NCBI RefSeq assembly: GCF_001665605.1
Contig: NZ_LZSV01000034.1
Span: forward strand, 186,001 to 250,000
Direction of reading: 5' to 3'
Length of the DNA: 64,000 nt
Origin: Mycobacterium sp. 852014-50255_SCH5639931
GTDB lineage: Bacteria; Actinomycetota; Actinomycetes; Mycobacteriales; Mycobacteriaceae
The notes under the pieces were generated by a model. It had not been told where the DNA came from and searched no databases. It saw only the letters and a program-made list of their open reading frames with translations. Below, in pieces: positions 18,325-29,609 of the stretch. A program made the translations under genes and the position numbers. Every line of letters starts with the position of its first letter. The first letter of the stretch is position 1.

Positions 18325-19002
18325 ATGGCAGTGGAGGTGCTGGTCACCGGTGGAGACACCGAACTGGGGCGCACAGTGGCCGAAGGCTTCCGCGATGCCG
18401 GTCACAAGGTGACCCTCGTGGGTGCGCGGCGCAGCGACCTGGAGGTCGCCGCCAAGGAATTGGACGTGGACGCGATCGTCTGCGACACCACCGACCCGGC
18501 AAGCCTGACCGAGGCCCGTGCCTCGTTCCCCCATCATCTGGACACCATCGTCAACGTGCCGGCGCCCTCCTGGGAAGCCGGCGACCCGCGCACCTACTCG
18601 ATCGGCGACACGGCCACTGCCTGGCGCAATGCCTTGGACGCAACTGTGCTGTCGGCGGTGTTGACGGTGCAGACCGTGGGTGATCACCTGCGCTCGGGTG
18701 GTTCCATCATCAGCGTGGTGCCCGAGACCCCGCCGGCCGGAAGCGTTGACGCCGCCATCAAAGCGACCCTGTCGAATTGGGTCGCCGGCCAGGCGGGCAT
18801 CTTCGGCACCCGCGGGATCACCGTCAACGCCGTGGCCAGCGGCCGCAGCGTCCAGCCCGGCTACGACGGCCTCTCCCGCACGCCCCCGTCGGTCGCCGGC
18901 GAGGTGGCCCGGTTGGCGCTGTTCCTCACGACCCCGGCAGCCCGCCACATCACCGGCCAGACGCTGCACGTCAGCCACGGCGCGCTCACCCAATTCGGCT
19001 GA
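18325..19002 (+). CDS. SDR-like oxidoreductase
   Basis: 225 residues, a short Rossmann-fold SDR orthologous by order to Rv1856c. The N-terminus VEVLVTGGDTELGRTVAEGF contains a TGGxxELG variant of the usual cofactor loop, and the C-terminus ends in the SDR-like ITGQTLHVSHGALTQFG. The classical catalytic Tyr-x-x-x-Lys is not obvious (the equivalent helix reads SVDAAIKATLSNW), so activity may be altered or lost. ATG 18325 is preferred over the in-frame ATG at 18268 because AGGAGG (18317-18322) precedes it and it matches the M. tuberculosis start as I recall. Confidence 0.82.
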   Translation: MAVEVLVTGGDTELGRTVAEGFRDAGHKVTLVGARRSDLEVAAKELDVDAIVCDTTDPASLTEARASFPHHLDTIVNVPAPSWEAGDPRTYSIGDTATAWRNALDATVLSAVLTVQTVGDHLRSGGSIISVVPETPPAGSVDAAIKATLSNWVAGQAGIFGTRGITVNAVASGRSVQPGYDGLSRTPPSVAGEVARLALFLTTPAARHITGQTLHVSHGALTQFG

Positions 19003-19061
19003 GGGCGTAATCCGCCGCCGAGCGGTATCGTCCCGCCCGGCGCCGCACTACGGTAGATCGC

Positions 19062-19979
19062 GTGGCTATTCGACTCGGTCTACAGATTCCCAACTTCTCT
19101 TACGGCACCGGGGTGGAGCAACTCTTCCCCACTGTTCTGGCTCAGGCCCGCGAGGCCGAATCGGCTGGTTTCGACTCGGTTTTCGTAATGGACCACTTCT
19201 ACCAACTCCCCATGCTGGGCGATCCCGACCAGCCGATGCTGGAGGCTTACACCGCCCTGGGTGCGCTGGCCACCGCCACCGAACGAGTTCAGTTGGGCAC
19301 CTTGGTAACCGGCAACACCTACCGCAACCCCTCGCTACTGGCGAAGATCATCACCACCCTCGACGTAGTGAGCCAGGGCCGCGCGATCCTGGGCATCGGT
19401 GCCGGGTGGTTCGAACTCGAACACGACCAGCTGGGCTTCGAATTCGGCACCTTCACCGACAGGTTCAACCGGCTCGAGGAGGCGCTGCAGATCATTCTGC
19501 CGATGATCAAGGGCGAGCGGCCAACCTTCTCGGGCAAGTGGTACCGGGTCCGCGAGGCTATGGCGAATCCGCGCTTCCGCGAACACATTCCGCTGATGAT
19601 CGGCGGCAGCGGCGAGAAGAAGACGATCCCGCTGGCCGCGCGCCACTTCGATCACCTCAACGTGATCGCCGGATTCGACGAGCTGCCAGGCAAATTGGAG
19701 GTTGTGCGGCGGCGGTGCGAGGACATCGGCCGGGACCCGGCGACGCTGGAAACCAGCACGCTGACCACGGTGCTGGTCGACGAGAACGCGAAGCCCGATC
19801 AGATTCCGGCCGAAATGCAGCAACGCATGGTGGTGGGCGGGCCCGACTCGGTCGCCGACCAGATCAAGACCAAAGTGGTGGACGCCGGCATCGACGGCGT
19901 GATCATCAACCTGCCCTTCTACACCCCCGGCGTGATCAGCGCCGTGGGCGAAGCGCTGCGCCCGGTCATCGGCCTGTAG
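19062..19979 (+). CDS. LLM-class F420-dependent oxidoreductase
   Basis: 305-residue luciferase-like TIM-barrel protein. AIRLGLQIPNFSYG at the start, ESAGFDSVFVMDHFYQLP, TGNTYRNPSLLAKIITTLDV, GRAILGIGAGWFELEH and MIGGSGEKKTI are hallmarks of the actinobacterial LLM/F420 family. These enzymes move hydride to or from the deazaflavin cofactor F420; the substrate is unknown. By position it is Rv1855c. The start is GTG 19062; a TACGGT -10 box (19049-19054) ends seven bases before it, so the mRNA is likely leaderless. It follows the SDR by 59 bases on the same strand. Confidence 0.88.
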   Translation: MAIRLGLQIPNFSYGTGVEQLFPTVLAQAREAESAGFDSVFVMDHFYQLPMLGDPDQPMLEAYTALGALATATERVQLGTLVTGNTYRNPSLLAKIITTLDVVSQGRAILGIGAGWFELEHDQLGFEFGTFTDRFNRLEEALQIILPMIKGERPTFSGKWYRVREAMANPRFREHIPLMIGGSGEKKTIPLAARHFDHLNVIAGFDELPGKLEVVRRRCEDIGRDPATLETSTLTTVLVDENAKPDQIPAEMQQRMVVGGPDSVADQIKTKVVDAGIDGVIINLPFYTPGVISAVGEALRPVIGL

Positions 19980-20094
19980 CCGCCGACGCCTCTCATGTGG
20001 GGTCGCGGATTGGTGCCGCCGCGGTAATACTCCATGTAGCAGCGTTTACCTGCGCCACGACGGCGCAGCGCAGAAGTGAGGGGCCGGGACGGCC

Positions 20095-20475
20095 ATGAAG
20101 AAACGAGCCCTGGCGGCAGTCGCGGTCGGTGTAGCGTTCGCCGCGCCGCCGATCGCGCATGCCGACAACAACTGGATCGCCATGGCGATCTCGGACTCGA
20201 CCGGCCACATCAACATCGCCGACGGAGCGGCCAGCCAGGGCGCGGCCGAGAAGGCGGTGATGGAGACGTGCCGCAAGAGCATCAGCGACTGCCGGCTGCT
20301 GGCCAGCGGGCAGGGCGGGTGCGTGGCGCTCGTTTTGAATGCGGCCAAGTCCCGATACTTCGGCGGCTGGGGTCCGACCCGCGAAGAAGCCGAAGCCCAG
20401 GCGCTCGAGCGGGCCCCCGGCGGAACGATCCAGGCGGGCCACGACCACTGCGCGGGCGAGGGCTCCAGCCAGTGA
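20095..20475 (+). CDS. Small secreted DUF4189 protein
   Basis: 126 residues with a clear signal peptide (MKKRALAAVAVGVAFAAPP, cleavage probably after AHA, around residue 22). The mature region has the DUF4189 pattern: NNWIAMAISDSTGHI, four spaced cysteines (CRKSISDCRL, GGCVALV, HDHC) likely forming two disulfides, and WGPTREEAEAQALER. The family is secreted in mycobacteria and has no established function. ATG 20095 is preceded by a purine-rich GAGGGGCC stretch. No partner gene is obvious. Confidence 0.8.
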   Translation: MKKRALAAVAVGVAFAAPPIAHADNNWIAMAISDSTGHINIADGAASQGAAEKAVMETCRKSISDCRLLASGQGGCVALVLNAAKSRYFGGWGPTREEAEAQALERAPGGTIQAGHDHCAGEGSSQ

Positions 20476-20554
20476 TGCCGGCTTCGCGCCGATAGCTGAT
20501 AACTGCGCCACACCGCCCGATGCCCACCAGGCACTTCGGCTCCGAACACCGTTA

Positions 20555-20570
20555 GTGTTGCAAACAACAC
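20555..20570. promoter_or_regulatory. Palindrome GTGTTG-CAAA-CAACAC upstream of ndh
   Basis: Perfect six-base arms around a four-base centre, 95 bases before the ndh start. It has the size of a dimeric repressor site. It does not match the CRP pattern TGTGA-N6-TCACA. The binding protein is unknown. Confidence 0.4.
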
Positions 20571-20665
20571 ATGCGTATCAACTAGGTTTCCGGGTATCCG
20601 CCTGACTAGCGTTGTGGCTAACTGCAGTCACGTGTCCAAAAGCCCCCGTCAGGAGCAGCGGAAAC

Positions 20666-22054
20666 ATGAGCCCCCCACGAGAAACCACAGCTGGAACCGA
20701 ACGTCGCCATCAAGTCGTCATCATCGGTTCGGGATTCGGTGGGCTCAACGCGGCAAAGAAACTCAAGCACGCCGATGTCGACATCAAACTGATCGCGCGC
20801 ACCACGCACCACCTGTTCCAGCCGTTGCTGTACCAGGTGGCGACGGGCATCGTCTCCGAAGGCGACATCGCCCCGCCCACCCGCGTCGTCCTGCGCAGGC
20901 AGCGCAACGTTCAGGTGCTGCTCGGTGACGTCACGCATATCGATCTGGCCGGCAAGTACGTCGTATCCGATTTGCTCGGCCACACCTACGAAACCCCTTA
21001 CGACAGCCTGATTATCGCCGCGGGCGCGGGGCAGTCGTACTTCGGCAACGACCACTTCGCCGAATTCGCGCCCGGCATGAAGTCGATCGACGACGCACTG
21101 GAGGTGCGTGGACGGATCCTGAGCGCGTTCGAACAAGCCGAACGGTCGCGTGATCCGGAACGACGCGCCAAGCTGCTGACGTTCACCGTCATCGGCGCCG
21201 GGCCCACCGGCGTCGAAATGGCCGGGCAGATCGCCGAATTGGCGGCCCACACGCTGAAGGGCTCGTTCCGCGGCATCGACTCCACCAAGGCGCGCGTGAT
21301 CCTGCTCGACGCGGCCCCCGCCGTATTGCCGCCGTTCGGCGACAAACTGGGCGCGCGGGCGCGCGCCCGGCTGGAGAAGATGGGCGTCGAGATTCAGTTG
21401 GGGGCGATGGTCACCGACGTCGACCGCAACGGCATCACGGTCAAGGACTCCGACGGCACCATCCGGCGCATTGAGTCCGCCTGCAAGGTGTGGTCCGCGG
21501 GTGTGCAGGCCAGCGGGCTGGGCCGAGACCTTGCCGAGCAGTCGTCGGTGGAACTCGACCGCGCCGGGCGGGTCAAGGTGCTGCCCGACCTGTCGGTTCC
21601 GGGGCACCCAAACGTGTTCGTGATCGGCGACATGGCCGCTGTCGAAGGCGTCCCGGGCGTGGCCCAGGGCGCGATTCAGGGCGCCAAGTACGTCGCCGGC
21701 GTGATCAAAGCCGAACTGGGCGGCGCCAATCCGGCGGAGCGCGAACCGTTCCAGTACTTCGACAAGGGCTCCATGGCCACCGTTTCGCGGTTTTCCGCGG
21801 TGGCCAAGGTCGGCCCGCTGGAGTTCAGCGGCTTCATTGCCTGGCTGATGTGGCTGGTGCTGCACCTGGTCTACCTGGTCGGGTTCAAGACCAAGGTCAG
21901 CACGCTGCTGTCGTGGACGGTGACCTTCCTGAGCACACGGCGCGGCCAGCTGACCATCACCGAGCAGCAGGCCTTCGCCCGCACCCGCCTCGAACAGCTG
22001 GCGGTGCTCGCCGCCGAGGCCAAGCCCCCAGCGACCGCCAGGCGGGCGAGCTAA
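20666..22054 (+). CDS. ndh: Type II NADH dehydrogenase
   Basis: 462 residues, full length for mycobacterial Ndh (Rv1854c). The first Rossmann motif GSGFGGLNAAKKL binds FAD, and the second, VIGAGPTGVEMAGQIAEL, binds NADH. HHLFQPLLYQVATG and VFVIGDMAAVEGVPGVAQGA are highly conserved, and two hydrophobic segments near the C-terminus (FSGFIAWLMWLVLHLVYLVG) anchor it to the membrane. It passes electrons from NADH to menaquinone without pumping protons. ATG 20666 has AGGAG ten bases upstream; the in-frame extension to 20612 is not conserved. Confidence 0.95.
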   Translation: MSPPRETTAGTERRHQVVIIGSGFGGLNAAKKLKHADVDIKLIARTTHHLFQPLLYQVATGIVSEGDIAPPTRVVLRRQRNVQVLLGDVTHIDLAGKYVVSDLLGHTYETPYDSLIIAAGAGQSYFGNDHFAEFAPGMKSIDDALEVRGRILSAFEQAERSRDPERRAKLLTFTVIGAGPTGVEMAGQIAELAAHTLKGSFRGIDSTKARVILLDAAPAVLPPFGDKLGARARARLEKMGVEIQLGAMVTDVDRNGITVKDSDGTIRRIESACKVWSAGVQASGLGRDLAEQSSVELDRAGRVKVLPDLSVPGHPNVFVIGDMAAVEGVPGVAQGAIQGAKYVAGVIKAELGGANPAEREPFQYFDKGSMATVSRFSAVAKVGPLEFSGFIAWLMWLVLHLVYLVGFKTKVSTLLSWTVTFLSTRRGQLTITEQQAFARTRLEQLAVLAAEAKPPATARRAS

Positions 22055-22174
22055 CCGGTCGCGGCCGAGTCGAACTGGCGCCGCTGCTATTTGCACGAAA
22101 GACGTTACGGCGCAACGTACATCATCGATCTACGCAGCACGCCCCGATGATCGTCGCGTAAGCCTCGGGTAGGG

Positions 22175-22588
22175 CTAGGCCTCCAGGTTCTGCAGCCGAA
22201 CCTGGCCGCGGGCGACCACCCGGTCGTCGGCGTCGGTGATGGTGACCAGCCACAACTGTTGGCGCCGGCCGCGGTGGATCGGTTCGGCGGCGCCGTACAC
22301 CATGCCTGAGCCGATGGAACGCAGAAAGTCCGTGTTGTTGTTGACTCCCACGACATTCCCGCCGCCGCGGGTGGCGAGCCAGGTGTAGGCGGCGACGCTG
22401 GCCATGCTCTCGATGATCGAGCAGTACACGCCGCCGTGCACGAGGCCCATCGGCTGCAGCAGTTTCGGGGTGACCTCGAGCTGGGCGCGGGCGCCGTCGG
22501 GGCTGAGTTCGGTGAATTGCAGCCCGATCTCCTGATCGAAGGGCGCGGTGAAATCCGGCGGCAAGGTCGTTTCCGGAGGCTGAGGCAC
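22175..22588 (-). CDS. PaaI-type hotdog-fold thioesterase
   Basis: 137 residues with the PaaI/YbgC-like core PMGLVHGGVYCSIIESMASVAA, containing the conserved HGG and downstream Glu, and NNNTDFLRSIGSG near the acyl-binding face. It probably hydrolyses an acyl-CoA; the substrate is unknown. It is Rv1847 by order. The start is GTG 22588, with TAGACA six bases before it as a possible leaderless -10. The gene converges on ndh with 120 bases between. In M. tuberculosis the urease operon lies in this gap, and it is absent here. Confidence 0.86.
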   Translation of the reverse strand: MPQPPETTLPPDFTAPFDQEIGLQFTELSPDGARAQLEVTPKLLQPMGLVHGGVYCSIIESMASVAAYTWLATRGGGNVVGVNNNTDFLRSIGSGMVYGAAEPIHRGRRQQLWLVTITDADDRVVARGQVRLQNLEA

Positions 22589-22643
22589 GTTCTGTGTCTA
22601 CACCATCGGTCGATCGTCGGCGCTCGCGGCGGGACGCCCGCCC

Positions 22644-22748
22644 AGAAACGGCTGAGCCCCGTGCCGCTGGGGCACGGGGCTCGCCGATCGAGGCGACCGG
22701 GGGTCACTGCAGCCCTCAGGACTCGCCGCGGTCGTCGTTCGCTCGACT
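22644..22748 (-). ncRNA. mrsI: Iron-starvation small RNA MrsI (predicted orthologue)
   Basis: The locus sits between the blaI and thioesterase genes, where M. tuberculosis has MrsI (ncRv11846), in the same relative orientation. On the minus strand a TATGCT -10 (22754-22759) and TTGCGA -35 flank an IdeR box (22757-22775). About 65 bases downstream is a perfect 12-bp stem, GAGCCCCGTGCC / GGCACGGGGCTC (22682-22671 and 22665-22654), with a five-base loop, followed five bases later by UUUCU. The RNA would be about 100 nt, the size reported for MrsI, which lowers expression of non-essential iron proteins when iron is scarce. Its targets here cannot be read by eye. Confidence 0.8.
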
Positions 22749-22756
22749 CGGTTAGC

Positions 22757-22775
22757 ATAGGCAAGGCTGCCCTAA
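22757..22775 (-). promoter_or_regulatory. IdeR box over the MrsI promoter
   Basis: ATAGGCAAGGCTGCCCTAA matches 14 of 19 positions of the dyad TTAGGTTAGGCTAACCTAA, including both outer half-site cores. It overlaps the TATGCT -10 element, so iron-loaded IdeR would block transcription. Confidence 0.75.
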
Positions 22776-22816
22776 TTTCGCAAGCACTAATTCGGCGGCG
22801 CCCCGGGAAAGCTCGG

Positions 22817-22833
22817 TACGACGGTCCGTAGTA
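22817..22833. promoter_or_regulatory. Putative BlaI operator
   Basis: TACGAC-GGTCC-GTAGTA is a near-perfect dyad of the TACTAC/GTAGTA type bound by mycobacterial BlaI. It lies just upstream of a TAAGAT -10 element (22842-22847) and the blaI gene, consistent with autoregulation. Confidence 0.6.
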
Positions 22834-22876
22834 ACCCGGAGTAAGATGTTGCTCGACGCTCAGGAGAGAACGCACT

Positions 22877-23296
22877 ATGGCGAAACTGACCCGGCTCGGG
22901 GATCTGGAACGCGCCGTGATGGACCACTTGTGGTCCGCGCCGGAACCGCAAACGGTCCGGCAGGTCCACGATGCGTTGTCCGCGCGACGCGACCTTGCCT
23001 ACACGACGATCATGACCGTCCTGCAACGGCTGGCCAAGAAGAATCTGGTCTCCCAGATCCGGGACGACCGCGCGCACCGATACGCACCCGTGCACGGCCG
23101 CGACGAGCTTGTCGCCGGGCTCATGGTCGACGCGCTGGCCCAGGCCGAGGATTCCGGCGGCCGGCAGGCCGCTCTGGTCCACTTCGTCGAGCGGGTGGGC
23201 GCCGACGAGGCGGACGCCCTGCGGCGAGCGCTCGCCGAACTGGAAGCCAATCAACGCCACAACGCGCCATCCGCTGGCGCGTTGACGGAGGACTGA
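22877..23296 (+). CDS. blaI: BlaI-family transcriptional repressor
   Basis: 139 residues with the BlaI/MecI winged-helix domain: LGDLERAVMDHLWSAPEPQ, VRQVHDALSARRDLAYTTIMTVLQRLAKKNLV (the recognition helix is the AYTTIMTVLQRL part) and the wing HRYAPVHGRDE. The C-terminal helices dimerise. In M. tuberculosis (Rv1846c) BlaI represses blaC and its own operon until beta-lactam exposure. ATG 22877 has AGGAGAG upstream. It precedes the M56 protease gene by 14 bases, the usual sensor-repressor pair. Confidence 0.92.
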   Translation: MAKLTRLGDLERAVMDHLWSAPEPQTVRQVHDALSARRDLAYTTIMTVLQRLAKKNLVSQIRDDRAHRYAPVHGRDELVAGLMVDALAQAEDSGGRQAALVHFVERVGADEADALRRALAELEANQRHNAPSAGALTED

Positions 23297-23310
23297 GGGA
23301 GACTGACAGC

Positions 23311-24261
23311 GTGTCCGCGCTGGCCTTCACCATCCTCGCGGTGCTGCTGGTCGGTCCGGTGCCGGCCTTGTTGGCACGCGCGAGCTGGCCGCTGCGCGCT
23401 CCCCGCGCCGCCATGGTGTTGTGGCAGGCTATCGCGCTGGCCGCCGTCCTGTCCGCATTCAGCGCCGGCATCGCGATCGCCACTCGGCTGCTCATGCCCG
23501 GTCCCGACGGCCGGCCCACCGCCAGCATCGTCGGCGACGCCGGCCGGCTCGGCTGGCCGCTGTGGGCGGCATACGTCGGCGTTTTCGCGCTGACCGTGCT
23601 GGTCGGCGCCCGATTGATGGTCGCCGCGATGCGGGTGACCATCGCCAACAGGCGACGGCGCGCCCACCACCGCATGGTGGTCGATTTGGTCGGAGTCGGC
23701 CACGACGCCGCGCTCCCCCAGCCCTGCGCCCACACCCGTGACCTCCGCGTGTTGGATGTTGCGCAGCCGCTTGCCTACTGCCTGCCCGGCGTGCGCAGCC
23801 GGGTAGTGGTCAGCGAGGGGGCGCTGAGCACGCTCGCCGATGCGGAAGTCGCGGCGATCCTCACCCACGAGCGGGCCCACCTGCGAGCCCGGCACGACCT
23901 GGTTCTCGAGGCCTTCACCGCGGTGCACGCCGCGTTCCCGCGGCTGGTGCGCAGCGCGAACGCTCTCGGCGCGGTCCAACTGCTCGTCGAGCTGCTCGAC
24001 GACGACGCCGCCGTGCGCGCGGCGGGTCGCGCTCCCCTGGCGCGGGCCCTGGTTGCCTGCGCGTCCGGCCGGGCGCCGTCGGGCGCATTGGCCGCGGGCG
24101 GCACCAGCACGGTGGTCCGCGTGCGCCGGCTGTGCGGGGAGGGCAACAGCCTGGCGCTCTCGGCGGCCGCATACCTCGCGGCGGCGGCCGTGTTCGTGGT
24201 GCCCACCGTCGCGTTGGCGGTCCCGTGGCTCACGGAATTGCGGCGCCTGTTCAACCTCTGA
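23311..24261 (+). CDS. M56-family membrane zinc protease (BlaR-like)
   Basis: 316 residues with four hydrophobic segments (about 2-24, 34-58, 80-108, 283-305) and the metalloprotease motif HERAH at 186-190. This matches the M56/BlaR1 protease domain, which cleaves BlaI to relieve repression. As in other actinobacterial members (Rv1845c), there is no extracellular penicillin-binding sensor domain, so the signal must arrive another way. GTG 23311 follows GAGGGAG. It is co-directional with blaI and probably in one operon. Confidence 0.88.
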   Translation: MSALAFTILAVLLVGPVPALLARASWPLRAPRAAMVLWQAIALAAVLSAFSAGIAIATRLLMPGPDGRPTASIVGDAGRLGWPLWAAYVGVFALTVLVGARLMVAAMRVTIANRRRRAHHRMVVDLVGVGHDAALPQPCAHTRDLRVLDVAQPLAYCLPGVRSRVVVSEGALSTLADAEVAAILTHERAHLRARHDLVLEAFTAVHAAFPRLVRSANALGAVQLLVELLDDDAAVRAAGRAPLARALVACASGRAPSGALAAGGTSTVVRVRRLCGEGNSLALSAAAYLAAAAVFVVPTVALAVPWLTELRRLFNL

Positions 24262-24362
24262 GGCGACGCCGGAGCCATCACCCCGGGCCGGCGCATGTCC
24301 GCTGTGCCACAGTGTGACGGAAAGCTTTTGGGCAAGGTTCTCCAACTTTGAGAGGCGAAGAC

Positions 24363-27298
<2,936 letters not shown>

Positions 27299-27322
27299 CC
27301 TGTTCCGCCGGAATGGCGAGGG

Positions 27323-27949
27323 CTATGCGTGGATGCTCGGGCGCTGCAGCGCGTAAAGCGACATCCGCCGGTTTCTGGCGTCGTGCTCCCCGAGGAAGGT
27401 GCATCCGGCGTTCTCGCACAGCCGGCGCGCCGCGGTGTTGCGGTGATCGGGGTCGAACATGATGCGCCGGCAGCGGGGCTCTATGGAAAAGGCGCTGGCC
27501 ACGATGCGGGGCAACAGCATCGGGCCCAGCCCCCGGTTCACCAGGTCCGGGTCGGCGATGGCGGCGTGCAGCCCCAGGTCATAAGCCTCGGCCTCGTAGT
27601 AATGTGAGATCGAATCCTTTGCGCCCCAATATAACTCGAGATAGGCGCAATCCTTTCCGCGGATGCTTCCGAGCAGCGGTAGCGAATACGTTCCGTCGAG
27701 CTGTGCGCCGAGATGCCGCTCCCACCGCGGCGTCGGCCAGTCGTATTCCCAGGCCGCCGCCAGGTGCGGGCGGTTCATCCACTCCGACACCATGCCGGCA
27801 TCCCCGCGTCGAGCGACCCGCAGCGCGAACGGCGGCTCCAGGGCCGGGACCGGCGGCGGGCCTATGCGCGCGATCTCGTCGGCGATGTCGAAGCGCTCGC
27901 GCGGAAGTACTTGCGCGGATTGGGTTTCGGGAGGGGCCTCGGACGCCAT
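27323..27949 (-). CDS. mbtK: Mycobactin lysine N6-acyltransferase
   Basis: 208 residues very similar to MbtK (Rv1347c) as I recall it: [45 protein letters not shown] and [20 protein letters not shown]. It is a GNAT enzyme that transfers a long acyl chain to the N6 of a lysine of mycobactin, the membrane siderophore. In M. tuberculosis it lies in the mbt-2 cluster; here it stands alone after guaB1, converging on it. An IdeR box at 27970-27988 and a TAGGCT -10 (27959-27964) precede it. ATG 27949 is used because the in-frame GTG 27958 directly abuts the -10. Confidence 0.9.
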   Translation of the reverse strand: MASEAPPETQSAQVLPRERFDIADEIARIGPPPVPALEPPFALRVARRGDAGMVSEWMNRPHLAAAWEYDWPTPRWERHLGAQLDGTYSLPLLGSIRGKDCAYLELYWGAKDSISHYYEAEAYDLGLHAAIADPDLVNRGLGPMLLPRIVASAFSIEPRCRRIMFDPDHRNTAARRLCENAGCTFLGEHDARNRRMSLYALQRPSIHA

Positions 27950-27969
27950 GGTGCGCACAGCCTACCGAG

Positions 27970-27988
27970 TAAGGTTAGGCAACCCATA
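27970..27988 (-). promoter_or_regulatory. IdeR box upstream of mbtK
   Basis: TAAGGTTAGGCAACCCATA agrees with 14 of 19 positions of the IdeR dyad, with a perfect left half (AGGTTAGGC). It lies directly upstream of the mbtK -10 element, as expected for iron repression. Confidence 0.75.
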
Positions 27989-28026
27989 GTCAGGTCCCGT
28001 GGTGGCGAAGTGCGCCGACGAAAACG

Positions 28027-28248
28027 GTGGTTGACCGGACGTGGGACGGACCGGGCTACCATAAGTCAGCAAAGACGGAGGCGACCGCGTCCGCACCGGA
28101 TTCAGGCAGCGAAGGGATCGACGTGCCGCAGGCACCCGTGCAGGCCATGGGATTTCGGGTGCGGCAGCCGTCGGACGAGCCGCCCGATGCGGAGCCTTCC
28201 CCGTCGAGTCCCACTAGGCAATCGGCCAACGGGCGGCGTGACCCATGA
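28027..28248 (+). other. Leader region with a possible 73-codon small ORF before the CNNM gene
   Basis: From GTG 28027 a 73-codon frame runs to a TGA overlapping the next ATG as ATGA. The predicted product is polar with no recognised domain. A TACCAT -10 at 28057-28062 lies inside it, so the ORF may be spurious and this may be a structured leader of about 175 bases. I do not recognise a riboswitch core. Confidence 0.25.
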
Positions 28249-29609
28249 ACGTCACCGTCGCCGTCCTCAGCGTCGTGGCCATTGCGGTGCTCATCTTCGG
28301 CAACGCGATCTTCGTCGCCGCCGAGTTCTCGCTCACCACGCTGGACCGCAGCGCCGTGGAGGCCAACGCCCGCGGCGGCGGACGCCGCGACCGGGCGATC
28401 CGGCGCGCCCACCACAAGTTGTCGTTCCAGCTATCCGGCGCTCAATTGGGCATCTCTGCCACCACATTGGCGGCCGGCTATCTGACCGATCCAATGCTGG
28501 CCGACTTGCCGCACCCGTGGTTTGACGCGATCGGGATATCCGACCGGGTGGCCGACGCGATCATGGCGTTCCTGGTGTTGGTCATCGTCACCTCGGTATC
28601 GATGGTGTTCGGCGAACTGGTCCCGAAATACCTGGCCGTCGCCCGACCGCTGTCCACGGCGCGGGCCGTGGTGGGCGTCCAGCTGCTGTTCTCACTGTTT
28701 TTCACCCCGGCGATCCGGCTCACGAACGGCGCGGCGAACTGGATCGTGCGCCAGTTGGGTATCGAGCCGGCCGAAGAGCTGCGGTCGGCGCGGTCGCCGC
28801 AGGAGCTGCTGTCGCTGGTGCGTTCTTCGGCACGCAGCGGCTCCCTGGATGCGGCCACCGCGTCGCTGGTGCGGCGCTCCCTGCAATTCGGCACCCGGAC
28901 CGCCGAGGAATTGATGACGCCCAGGTCGAAGATCGTGGCGCTGCAGACCGACGACACGGTCGCCGACCTGGTGGCCGCGGCGGCGGAGTCGGGATACTCG
29001 CGCTTCCCGATCGTCGACGGCGACCTCGACGAAACCGTCGGCATCGTGCACGTCAAACAGGTGCTGGCCATCCCGGCGGCCGAGCGGGCGGGCACGCCCC
29101 TGATCACGGTGGCACAGCCCGTTCCCGTGGTGCCGTCGACGCTGGACGGCGACGCCGTCATGGGCGAGATCCGCGCCAACAGCCTGCAGACCGCGATGGT
29201 CGTCGACGAATACGGCGGCACGGCGGGCATGGTGACGGTCGAGGACCTGATCGAAGAGATCGTCGGCGACGTCCGCGACGAGCACGACGACGCCACCCCG
29301 GACGTGGTGGCGGCCGGGACCGGTTGGCGCGTCTCGGGCCTGCTGCGCATCGATGAGGTGGCCGCCGCGACCGGCTTCCGCGCGCCCGAGGGACCCTACG
29401 AGACCATCGGCGGACTGGCGTTGCGTGAATTCGGCCACATCCCGGTGGCCGGTGAAACGGTCAAGTTGCCGGCCCTGGACGCCGACGGGTTGCTGGACAC
29501 ATCGCTGCGCTGGCAAGCGACCGTCATCCGGATGGAGGGGCGCCGGATCGACCTGCTCGAGTTGATCGAGCTGCGTGGCGACAGCCCGGCGGCAGGGGGC
29601 TCCCGATGA
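28245..29609 (+). CDS. CNNM/CBS-domain transporter (HlyC/CorC-like), first of pair
   Basis: 454 residues. The N-terminal 200 residues are a CNNM (DUF21) membrane domain: [34 protein letters not shown] and [16 protein letters not shown]. Two CBS domains follow (about 220-340, with [14 protein letters not shown] and [18 protein letters not shown]), then a CorC/HlyC-associated domain ([18 protein letters not shown]). The family is linked to magnesium or cobalt efflux. It is Rv1842c by order. ATG 28245 overlaps a small upstream frame, and its own stop overlaps the next gene's ATG (ATGA), so the pair is translationally coupled. Confidence 0.88.
   Translation: MNVTVAVLSVVAIAVLIFGNAIFVAAEFSLTTLDRSAVEANARGGGRRDRAIRRAHHKLSFQLSGAQLGISATTLAAGYLTDPMLADLPHPWFDAIGISDRVADAIMAFLVLVIVTSVSMVFGELVPKYLAVARPLSTARAVVGVQLLFSLFFTPAIRLTNGAANWIVRQLGIEPAEELRSARSPQELLSLVRSSARSGSLDAATASLVRRSLQFGTRTAEELMTPRSKIVALQTDDTVADLVAAAAESGYSRFPIVDGDLDETVGIVHVKQVLAIPAAERAGTPLITVAQPVPVVPSTLDGDAVMGEIRANSLQTAMVVDEYGGTAGMVTVEDLIEEIVGDVRDEHDDATPDVVAAGTGWRVSGLLRIDEVAAATGFRAPEGPYETIGGLALREFGHIPVAGETVKLPALDADGLLDTSLRWQATVIRMEGRRIDLLELIELRGDSPAAGGSR

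Noticed and set aside
20555-20570. CRP (cAMP receptor) site before ndh
   Set aside because: Spacing of the GTG/CAC halves is ten, not the eight of TGTGA-N6-TCACA; kept only as an unassigned palindrome.
28050-28244. Magnesium or manganese riboswitch before the CNNM genes
   Set aside because: I could not find the conserved core of an M-box or yybP-ykoY element; only a long leader is supported.
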